A DNA stretch of 9,009 nt from JAENVU01 sp964639075 (GTDB taxonomy: Bacteria; Actinomycetota; Acidimicrobiia; IMCC26256; JAENVU01). The notes under the pieces are model-generated. The model was not told the DNA's origin, ran no database searches, and worked only from the letters and a program-made list of their open reading frames with translations. The stretch is from contig CAZXCB010000144.1 of assembly GCA_964639075.1 (NCBI GenBank), forward strand, positions 1 to 9,009. The letters are read 5' to 3'. Of the stretch, positions 1 to 5,288 are shown in pieces; the stretch's first letter is position 1, and every line of letters begins with the position of its first letter. The position numbers and the translations under genes were made by a program.

Positions 1-33
1 GTCGCTGTGCGGAGTGGTGCGCGCAGCCGTCGC

Positions 34-78
34 GGAGTCCCGGCGGCTCAGGGTTTGGGAGTCCCGGCGGCTCAGGGT
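34..78. repeat. 24-base-period tandem direct repeat at the hldE stop
   Basis: Bases 34-54 and 58-78 are identical over 21 positions and are separated by three bases (TTG), giving two tandem copies with a 24-base period. The right copy contains the hldE stop codon (TGA on the minus strand at 74-72), and the left copy repeats that stop and its flank outside the gene. The similarity ends sharply at both ends, which fits a recent slippage duplication. No dyad strong enough to call a terminator is visible in the unit. Confidence 0.85.
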
Positions 79-1553
79 GTGTCGTGCATGCGCTCGAGCA
101 TGGCGCTCGTGCTGTGACCCTCGGAGAGCGGCGCCCGCAGCACGCGGCCGCCCCAGCCCCGGACCTCGGTGGCGCCGACGATGTCGGCCTCCATGTAGTC
201 CTCGCCCTTGATGAGGACGTCGGGACGCAGGGCCTCGATCACCGACAGCGGGGTGATGTCCTCGAAGAGCACGACCGCGTCGACCGCGGCCATCGCCGCG
301 AGCACGTGTGCCCTCGCCTCCTCGGGGTTGAACGGCCGGCCGTCGCCCTTGAGCGCCCGTACCGACGCGTCGGTGTTGAGCCCCACGATGAGTCGGTCGC
401 AGTTGCGGCGGGCCCAGTCGAGATAGGTGACGTGGCCCGCGTGCAGGAGGTCGAAGCAGCCGTTCGTGAAGCCGATCTCGTGGCCCTCGAAGCGCCACCG
501 GCTCACCATCGCGACCGCGGCCTCGAGCGTGACGACCTTCTCCGCGATCGGTTGGGGCGCCTCCTCGGCCGGACCGAGCGCGTTCAGCAGCTGGTCCTGG
601 CGGATGGGGACGGTGCCGGTCTTCCCCACGATGATGCCGGCAGCCAGGTTGGCGAGCACCGCGGCGTCGTGCGGGTCGAGGCCGGTCGCGATCGCGGCCG
701 CGAGCGTGGCGATCGCGGTGTCACCGGCACCGGACACGTCGAAGACCTCCCGGGCGCGGGCCGGCACGTGGCGGTGGCCGCCGCCGTCGACGAGGGAGAT
801 CCCCGCCTCGCCCCGGGTGAGGGTGACGAAGTCGAGGTCCAGCAGCTGGCGCAGCCGGACCGCCGACTCGATGAGCTCGAACGGGTCCGTCGCCGACACC
901 TGCGTCGTGGCGGCGAGCTCGGTCTCGTTCGGGGTGATGGTGGTGGCCCCCCGGTACTTGCCGTAGTCGAGACCCTTGGGGTCCACGAGCACCGGGATGC
1001 CTCGCTCACGGCCACGCTTGATCAGCCGTCGGCACAGGTCGTCGGAGAGGACGCCCTTCGCGTAGTCCGACAGCAGCAGCGCGTCGTAGCCGTCGTCGAG
1101 CAGCTCGACGATGCGATCGTCCCACGCGCGGCGCTCGACGGCGGTCCGGGAGGCGAGCTCCTCGTCGTCGATGCGGACGAGCTGCTGCTGGCCCGAGAGC
1201 ACGCGCGTCTTCGTGGTGGTCGGGCGGCCCCGGATGACCTCGATCCCCTGGACCCGCACGCCGGCGAGGCCGAGCAGCTCCCGGAGACGGGCACCGGCTT
1301 CGTCGTCGCCGGTCCACCCCGCGACGTCGGCGTGCACGCCGAGTCCGGCGAGGTTCAGCGCCACGTTGCCGGCGCCGCCGACGGAGATGGTCTCCCGGCT
1401 CAGGCGCACGACGGGCACCGGGGCCTCCGGGGAGATGCGCGCGACGTCGCCGATCAGGTACCGGTCGAGCATGACGTCGCCCACGACGAGCATGCGGATC
1501 CCGGCGAAGCCACCACGCACCGCGGCGTGGACGAGCTCAGTGCGGTCGAACAT
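72..1553 (-). CDS. hldE: Bifunctional D-beta-D-heptose 7-phosphate kinase / D-beta-D-heptose 1-phosphate adenylyltransferase (HldE)
   Basis: This cytoplasmic enzyme catalyses two steps of ADP-heptose synthesis: ATP-dependent phosphorylation of heptose 7-phosphate at C1, and adenylyl transfer to heptose 1-phosphate after GmhB has removed the 7-phosphate. The 493-residue product is close to E. coli HldE (477) and has both domains. Residues about 15-325 are a PfkB/ribokinase-type kinase, with VVGDVMLDRY (23-32), RISPEAPVPVV (39-49), GGAGN (59-63), LSDYAKG (161-167), DPKG (191-194) and DVSGAGD (272-278, whose last Asp is the expected catalytic base). Residues about 340-493 are a nucleotidyltransferase domain with FTNGCFDLLHAGH (362-374, HxGH), LKGDGRP (401-407) and GHSTS (479-483). 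I chose the ATG at 1553 because homology begins just after it; upstream in-frame codons lie in gmhA. The first 17 bases overlap the end of gmhA, so translation is probably coupled. The 3' end carries a tandem repeat. Confidence 0.95.
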   Translation of the reverse strand: MFDRTELVHAAVRGGFAGIRMLVVGDVMLDRYLIGDVARISPEAPVPVVRLSRETISVGGAGNVALNLAGLGVHADVAGWTGDDEAGARLRELLGLAGVRVQGIEVIRGRPTTTKTRVLSGQQQLVRIDDEELASRTAVERRAWDDRIVELLDDGYDALLLSDYAKGVLSDDLCRRLIKRGRERGIPVLVDPKGLDYGKYRGATTITPNETELAATTQVSATDPFELIESAVRLRQLLDLDFVTLTRGEAGISLVDGGGHRHVPARAREVFDVSGAGDTAIATLAAAIATGLDPHDAAVLANLAAGIIVGKTGTVPIRQDQLLNALGPAEEAPQPIAEKVVTLEAAVAMVSRWRFEGHEIGFTNGCFDLLHAGHVTYLDWARRNCDRLIVGLNTDASVRALKGDGRPFNPEEARAHVLAAMAAVDAVVLFEDITPLSVIEALRPDVLIKGEDYMEADIVGATEVRGWGGRVLRAPLSEGHSTSAMLERMHDTP

Positions 1554-2121
1554 CGCGCGCTCCGTCGACCATCGCCGTCTCGACCATCTCGCAGAGCGCG
1601 TGACCGAGGAACAGGTGGGCCTCCTGGACGCGGCTCGTGCGCTCGTGCGGCGCGACGATCGCCGCGTCCACGCTGCGCGCGAGCTTGCCGCCGTCACCGC
1701 CGCACAGGCCGACCGTCAGGGCGCCCCGTGCGGCCGCGGCTTCGATCCCCTGCAGCACGTTCGGGCTGTTGCCCGACGTCGAGAGACCGACCGCGACATC
1801 CTCCGGACGGCAGATTCCTTCCAGCTGACGGGCGAAGACCACGTCGAAGGAGTAGTCGTTGGCTACCGCGGTGATCAAGGAAGTGTCCGCAACGAGGGCA
1901 AATGACCGAATCGCCGGACGCTCCTGCTCGAACCGACCGACGAGCTCGGTTGCGAAGTGCAGCGCCTGGGTCGCGCTCCCGCCGTTACCGAACCAGAACA
2001 CGGTCCCACCGGCGCGCACCCGATCGACCATCGCGTCGGCGGCGGCTTGCATCGCCGGCCACACGTCGACGAGATCCGCCATCATCGCCTGGTGCTCGCG
2101 AATAGCCTCTTCGAAATCCAC
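1537..2121 (-). CDS. gmhA: Sedoheptulose 7-phosphate isomerase (GmhA, SIS domain)
   Basis: This enzyme converts sedoheptulose 7-phosphate to D-glycero-D-manno-heptose 7-phosphate, the first committed step of nucleotide-activated heptose synthesis. The 194-residue product is normal for the family and is a single SIS domain. It has FGNGGSATQALHF (44-56), the phosphate-binding STSGNSPNV (114-122), and CGGDGG (140-145). The metal and catalytic ligands known from E. coli GmhA are all present: His55 and Glu59 in HFATEL, Gln166 in RVQEAH, and His174 in HALCE. The start is a GTG at 2121, giving a sequence beginning with Asp-Phe-Glu-Glu, with a weak GAGAG upstream; longer extensions into 2598 run through gmhB and show no homology. 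Its stop overlaps the hldE start by 17 bases, and gmhB diverges from it. Third codon positions look slightly less GC-rich than in neighbouring genes, which is an impression and not a measured value. Confidence 0.95.
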   Translation of the reverse strand: MDFEEAIREHQAMMADLVDVWPAMQAAADAMVDRVRAGGTVFWFGNGGSATQALHFATELVGRFEQERPAIRSFALVADTSLITAVANDYSFDVVFARQLEGICRPEDVAVGLSTSGNSPNVLQGIEAAAARGALTVGLCGGDGGKLARSVDAAIVAPHERTSRVQEAHLFLGHALCEMVETAMVDGARDVRPH

Positions 2122-2155
2122 GCGGTTGTCTCTCGACGGGTCGGCGGCGGTGCTT

Positions 2156-2160
2156 GAGGG
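2156..2160 (+). promoter_or_regulatory. Candidate ribosome binding site for gmhB
   Basis: GAGGG lies 10 bases before the GTG at 2171 and is the only Shine-Dalgarno-like match near the gene start. It favours 2171 over the in-frame GTG at 2150, which has no comparable motif upstream. The spacing is at the long end of the usual range. Confidence 0.4.
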
Positions 2161-2170
2161 TAGCAACCGG

Positions 2171-2677
2171 GTGATCCTGCTCGATAGGGACGGCGTCCTG
2201 AACGTCGACCGCACCGACTCGGTCCGCGGCGTCGCCGATCTCGAGGTCGAGGCGGGAGCCGTCGCCGGTTGCCAGCGGTTGCGGGCCGCCGGCCACCGCC
2301 TGGTGGTGATCACGAACCAGTCGGCCGTCGGCCGCGGCTTCATGGACCACAGCACGCTCTCCGCGGTGAACGAGGAGCTCGACCGCCGGCTCGGCCACGT
2401 GATCGACCGCTGGTACGTGTGCCCGCACGGACCCGACGACGGCTGCCGCTGTCGGAAGCCCGACACCCTGCTCCTGGAACAGGCCCAGGCCGACCTCGCC
2501 TTCGACCCGGCCACGACGTGGTTCGTCGTGGACGCCGACCGCGACGTCGAGGCGGCCCGGCGCTTCGGGTGCCGGGCCGCGCTCGTGCGGACCGGCAAGG
2601 GAGCGGCGACGGCCGCCGCGTATCCCGAGCTGCCCGCGTTCGCCGACCTCGACGATTTCGCCCGGTCGATCGCATGA
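2171..2677 (+). CDS. gmhB: D-glycero-D-manno-heptose 1,7-bisphosphate 7-phosphatase (GmhB, HAD family)
   Basis: This HAD phosphatase would remove the 7-phosphate from heptose 1,7-bisphosphate between the two HldE reactions. The 168-residue product shows LDRDGVLN at its N terminus (Asp5 nucleophile, Asp7 acid/base), ITNQSAVGRG (47-56) as motif II, and a zinc cluster Cys84, His86, Cys92 and Cys94 in a CPH...CRC arrangement. This is followed by Arg95-Lys96 and by Asp121 and Asp125 for magnesium. The zinc loop is short, as I recall for the histidinol-phosphatase domain of HisB, so that activity is the main alternative; the adjacent gmhA and hldE favour GmhB. I chose GTG 2171 for its GAGGG. GTG 2150 would add seven residues and give a fuller first beta strand, so the start is uncertain. 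It is transcribed away from gmhA, with only 49 bases between the two starts. Confidence 0.87.
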   Translation: MILLDRDGVLNVDRTDSVRGVADLEVEAGAVAGCQRLRAAGHRLVVITNQSAVGRGFMDHSTLSAVNEELDRRLGHVIDRWYVCPHGPDDGCRCRKPDTLLLEQAQADLAFDPATTWFVVDADRDVEAARRFGCRAALVRTGKGAATAAAYPELPAFADLDDFARSIA

Positions 2678-2740
2678 GCGGAGGCCTACGCTCGTGACTT
2701 CCGCGCCGTCCTGATGGTGAGGGTCTGACGACCCCGGTCG

Positions 2741-2763
2741 CGGTTCGTTCCCGATACGAACCG
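2741..2763. promoter_or_regulatory. Perfect 8-base inverted repeat abutting the deaminase ribosome binding site
   Basis: CGGTTCGT (2741-2748) and ACGAACCG (2756-2763) are exact reverse complements with a 7-base spacer (TCCCGAT). The right arm ends on the first G of the Shine-Dalgarno GAGGAG (2763-2768) of the gene starting at 2776. The dyad could be a repressor operator in DNA, or an RNA hairpin that limits access to the ribosome binding site. The repeat is seen directly; the regulatory role is inferred from its position. Confidence 0.5.
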
Positions 2764-2775
2764 AGGAGACCCGTC

Positions 2776-3750
2776 ATGGACCCCAAGATCGAGCTGCACG
2801 TCCACCTGGAAGGAACCGTCCGGCCCGACGCGCTCGTCCGCATCGCGCGCCGCAACCGCGCCGAGCTCCCCGTCGACGACCCCCGAGAGCTCGCGGCGCT
2901 CTACGAGTTCCGCGACTTCGACCACTTCATCGAGCTGTGGATCATGACGACCCACGCGTTGCGCACCGAGCTCGACTACCGCGAGATCGTCGTCGACTAC
3001 GCGCGCGAGGCCGCCGCGCACGGCGCGGTCTACGTCGAGGGGATCTTCACGCCCGCCGAGCGGGTGCTCACCGGTGCGTCCTGGGACGAGGTGTTCACCG
3101 GCTTCTGCGCCGGTGCCGCGGCCGCCGAGGCGGAGACCGGCGTGGTCGTGCGCCTGACGCCCGACATCCCGCGCGGCTTCCCCGTCGAGGCCGGTGTCGA
3201 GACCGCTCGCTACGCCGCGAAGTACCGGGCCGAGGGCGTGGTCGGGCTCGGGCTCGGCGGGCTCGAGGCGCATCACCCACCCGAGCCGTACGAAGCCGCG
3301 TTCCGGCTCGCCAAGGACGCCGGGCTCGGTTCGGTCCCGCACGCCGGCGAGGTCGCCGGCCCGGCCTCGATCCGCGGTGCGCTCGACGCGCTCGGTGCCG
3401 ACCGCCTGCGCCACGGCATCCGGGCGGTCGAGGACCCCGACCTGCTCGCGGAGCTGGCCGAACGCGGGATCGTGTGCGACGTGTGCCCGGTGTCGAACGT
3501 GCGCACCCGCGCGGTCGCTTCGCTCGCCGAGCACCCGCTCCCGGTGATGGTCGCGGCCGGCGTGGCCTGCTCCATCAGCACCGACGACCCGGCAATGTTC
3601 GCGACCGACCTCACCGCCGACCACGCCGCGGCTGCCGAGCTCGGGCTCACCGCCGAGGCCGCCTACTCGGCCGGCGTCCGGGGCGCGTTGTGCGACGACG
3701 CGACCCGGACGGGGCTGGCCGACATCGGGCGCGCTCACGAGTGGACCTGA
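2776..3750 (+). CDS. Adenosine deaminase family protein (adenosine or aminodeoxyfutalosine deaminase)
   Basis: This is a zinc-dependent amidohydrolase of the adenosine/AMP deaminase superfamily, which hydrolyses a 6-aminopurine to the 6-oxo form. The 324-residue product is close to usual bacterial lengths. Metal and catalytic residues are intact: His8 and His10 in ELHVHLEGT, His189 and catalytic Glu192 in PHAGE, His213 in RLRHGIRA, and Asp270-Asp271 in STDDPAMF. The motif CPVSNVRTRAV (237-247) and the GLGLGGLE segment (157-164) resemble the branch that includes aminodeoxyfutalosine deaminases of the futalosine menaquinone route, so the substrate is left open. The ATG at 2776 has a strong GAGGAG at 2763-2768, seven bases upstream. 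It runs in the same direction as gmhB after a 98-base gap, and an inverted repeat touches its ribosome binding site. No menaquinone gene is nearby to support the futalosine option. Confidence 0.88.
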   Translation: MDPKIELHVHLEGTVRPDALVRIARRNRAELPVDDPRELAALYEFRDFDHFIELWIMTTHALRTELDYREIVVDYAREAAAHGAVYVEGIFTPAERVLTGASWDEVFTGFCAGAAAAEAETGVVVRLTPDIPRGFPVEAGVETARYAAKYRAEGVVGLGLGGLEAHHPPEPYEAAFRLAKDAGLGSVPHAGEVAGPASIRGALDALGADRLRHGIRAVEDPDLLAELAERGIVCDVCPVSNVRTRAVASLAEHPLPVMVAAGVACSISTDDPAMFATDLTADHAAAAELGLTAEAAYSAGVRGALCDDATRTGLADIGRAHEWT

Positions 3751-3835
3751 GCACCCGCCTCACACGACGACGGCCGTCACTCCTGGCACGCACAGGAACG
3801 CCACAGGACCGAACGAGCCCGAGCAGGCAGGCGGG
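3751..3835. other. Convergent intergenic region with weak dyads; possible bidirectional termination zone
   Basis: This gap separates the converging deaminase and pth genes. An 8-base inverted repeat, ACCCGCCT (3753-3760) and AGGCGGGT (3829-3836), spans almost the whole gap with 68 bases between its arms. Inside are the palindrome GACGGCCGTC (3769-3778) and a 5-base stem, TCCTG (3781-3785) with CAGGA (3793-3797). No T-run follows any of them on either strand, so a classical intrinsic terminator is not shown. Confidence 0.3.
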
Positions 3836-4438
3836 TCAGTTGTAGGCGTTCATCGCGGCGGCGATGCCGTCGCGGGCGATCGCCTCGACGGCGTCCGCCG
3901 CGCGTTCGATGGTGACGTCGACCTCGGCACGCTCGCGCTTGGAAAACTTGGCGAGCACGTGGTCGGCGCCGCGTTCCTTGCTCACCGGCTTGCTCACGCC
4001 GATGCGCACGCGGAGGAACTCGTCGGAGTGAAGGTGGGACTTGATCGAGCGCAGCCCGTTGTGGCCGGCGAGGCCGCCGCCGGCCTTGAGCTTCAACTCG
4101 GCGACGGGCAGGTCGAGCTCGTCCTGGACGACCACGATCTGGCTCGGCTCGACGCCGTAGCGGCGGGCGAGCAGGCGCACGGCGTCGCCCGAGTCGTTCA
4201 TGTACGTGAGCGGGATCGCGAGCGCGACCCGCCGGTCCTCGATGTGCACCTCGTCGGCCAGGGCACGCTCCTTGCCCTTGCGCAGCTTGGCGCCGTGACG
4301 CCGCGCGAGCAGCTCGACGACCTCGGCACCCACGTTGTGGCGCGTCTTCGCGTACTCGGCGCCGGGGTTGCCGAGCCCGACGACCAGGAGGTCGGCCGGG
4401 GTGCCTCGCCGCTCCTGCGCGGACCGGCGCAGGGCCAA
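3836..4438 (-). CDS. pth: Peptidyl-tRNA hydrolase
   Basis: Pth cleaves the ester bond of peptidyl-tRNAs that drop off ribosomes, recycling tRNA in the cytosol. The 200-residue product has every diagnostic element: VVGLGNPGAEY (19-29) with Asn24, TRHNVG (32-37) with catalytic His34, PLTYMNDSG (77-85) with Asn81, DELDLPV (106-112) with Asp106, and GLAGHNGLRS (122-131) with Asn127. By family knowledge these correspond to E. coli Asn10, His20, Asn68, Asp93 and Asn114. The likely start is a TTG that directly follows the TAG stop of rplY with no bases between, preceded by GAGGA four bases upstream inside rplY. This suggests termination-reinitiation coupling. It adds about 14 residues before the usual family start; no ATG or GTG occurs in that stretch. 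The gene is last in the tRNA-Gln/glmU/prs/rplY/pth order and converges with the deaminase gene. Confidence 0.95.
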   Translation of the reverse strand: MALRRSAQERRGTPADLLVVGLGNPGAEYAKTRHNVGAEVVELLARRHGAKLRKGKERALADEVHIEDRRVALAIPLTYMNDSGDAVRLLARRYGVEPSQIVVVQDELDLPVAELKLKAGGGLAGHNGLRSIKSHLHSDEFLRVRIGVSKPVSKERGADHVLAKFSKRERAEVDVTIERAADAVEAIARDGIAAAMNAYN

Positions 4439-5110
4439 CTAGTCCTCGCCGCCCGAGTCCCCGCCGGCGCTCTCGCCGCCGGCTTCGGCGGCCGCCTCGC
4501 CGCCTTCGGCGCCCTCGCCCTCGGCGGCTTCCTCGCCTTCTTCCCCCTCGTCCATGCCGCGGGGGATCGCGACCTGGACGACGAGCTCGTCATCCTCGTG
4601 CTGCAGCGCGACTCCCGCCGGCACCGGCAGGTCCGCGACGCGCAGCTGGTCGCCGAGCTCCAGGGTGGAGATGTCGACGACGAGCTCCTCGGGGATGTTG
4701 CCGGGCATCGCCTCGACGGTGACGTTGAAGAGGAGCTGCTCGACCATGCCGCCCTGACGCGAGCCCGGGGCCTCACCTTCGATGTGGAGCGGGACCTCGG
4801 CGCTCACCGCGACGTCGCGACGCACGCGGATGAAGTCGACGTGGGTCAGCTCACCCCGCGTCGGGTGACGCTGGATCTGGCGGGCGAGCGCGAGCGCGTC
4901 GCCTTCGGCCAGCGCGAGCGTGATGAGCGTGTTCGCGCCGCCGGCGCCGTGCAGGATTCGCTCCAGCTCGCGGGCGCCGACGGTGATCGACAGCGTGTCG
5001 GCGTCGAGTCCGTACACGACCGCCGGAACCTTGCCGGAGCGGCGGATCCGACCGGCCGGGCCGGAACCGAGCTCGGTTCGGGGCTCGGCGGTGAGCGTGA
5101 CGTCAGCCAT
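4439..5110 (-). CDS. rplY: 50S ribosomal protein L25/general stress protein CTC
   Basis: This is a 5S rRNA-binding protein of the large ribosomal subunit, in the long CTC/TL5 form. Of its 223 residues, about 1-95 form the L25 RNA-binding domain, with RTELGSG (11-17), VPAVVYG (28-34) and RHPTRGELTHVDF (81-93). Residues about 100-184 form the beta-rich CTC domain, with VEAMPGNIPEELVVDIS (132-148). Residues 186-223 are a low-complexity acidic tail of Glu, Gly, Ala, Asp and Ser, probably disordered and common in actinobacterial forms. I chose ATG 5110 because the sequence from Met-Ala-Asp-Val onward is family-like. An AAGGA lies about 11 bases upstream, and the longer frame to 5185 adds only non-conserved residues. 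pth follows with zero spacing. The usual upstream neighbour prs is separated by an inserted opposite-strand gene, so rplY probably has its own promoter. Confidence 0.94.
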   Translation of the reverse strand: MADVTLTAEPRTELGSGPAGRIRRSGKVPAVVYGLDADTLSITVGARELERILHGAGGANTLITLALAEGDALALARQIQRHPTRGELTHVDFIRVRRDVAVSAEVPLHIEGEAPGSRQGGMVEQLLFNVTVEAMPGNIPEELVVDISTLELGDQLRVADLPVPAGVALQHEDDELVVQVAIPRGMDEGEEGEEAAEGEGAEGGEAAAEAGGESAGGDSGGED

Positions 5111-5150
5111 GGCGCGACAAATCCTTCGAGAGGTGCAGAGACGACCCACC

Positions 5151-5180
5151 ATTGTGCCCGGTGAGCGGGGCCCGAACCAA
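5151..5180 (-). promoter_or_regulatory. Candidate promoter for rplY-pth
   Basis: On the minus strand TTGGTT (5180-5175) and CACAAT (5156-5151) are separated by 18 bases. They match the sigma-70-type consensus at three of six and four of six positions. Transcription would start about 34 bases before the rplY ATG. A promoter is needed here because the opposite-strand esterase gene separates rplY from prs. The assignment is by eye and weak. Confidence 0.28.
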
Positions 5181-5220
5181 ACCACCCGTGCCGTCGCCTC
5201 CGGCTGGCCCCCGGCTCACC
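5160..5220. repeat. Imperfect long-range inverted repeat between rplY and the esterase gene
   Basis: GGTGAGC (5160-5166) is the exact reverse complement of GCTCACC (5214-5220). If G5213 is bulged, pairing extends by four more G:C pairs (5167-5170 with 5209-5212). The loop is about 40 bases. It lies in the 178-base divergent intergenic region 5111-5288, overlapping the candidate rplY promoter and ending upstream of the candidate esterase promoter. Its function is unknown. Confidence 0.4.
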
Positions 5221-5229
5221 TCGGCTTCA

Positions 5230-5257
5230 TGAACAGCTCACAACTCGTCCCTAGCAT
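5230..5257 (+). promoter_or_regulatory. Candidate promoter for the secreted esterase gene
   Basis: TGAACA (5230-5235) and TAGCAT (5252-5257) are separated by 16 bases. The second fits the TANNNT form of actinobacterial -10 elements. Transcription would begin near 5264, about 25 bases before the ATG at 5289. GGAAGGGG (5275-5282) then provides the ribosome binding site. This was recognised by eye only. Confidence 0.3.
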
Positions 5258-5288
5258 CGCCACGGACCGACGACGGAAGGGGCACCCG

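Noticed and set aside
84..1874. A 596-codon plus-strand open frame antisense to hldE and gmhA
   Set aside because: It mirrors the codon structure of the GC-rich genes on the other strand, contains no recognisable domain, and the opposite strand carries unmistakable HldE and GmhA.
2674..2697. A seven-codon frame starting in an ATGA overlap with the gmhB stop
   Set aside because: It is too short to support, has no ribosome binding site of its own, and the ATGA is likely to be chance.
2686..3738. A 350-codon minus-strand frame antisense to the deaminase gene
   Set aside because: Its composition is dominated by Arg, Gly, Val and Asp in shadow-frame fashion with no motif, while the plus strand has a complete zinc deaminase.
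4441..4560. The repetitive Glu/Gly/Ala codons at the rplY end as a DNA repeat array
   Set aside because: The bases do not repeat with a fixed unit; the pattern is explained by a low-complexity acidic protein tail.
3959..5164. A 401-codon plus-strand frame across pth and rplY
   Set aside because: It spans two well-supported genes on the other strand and shows no domain; it results from GC bias.
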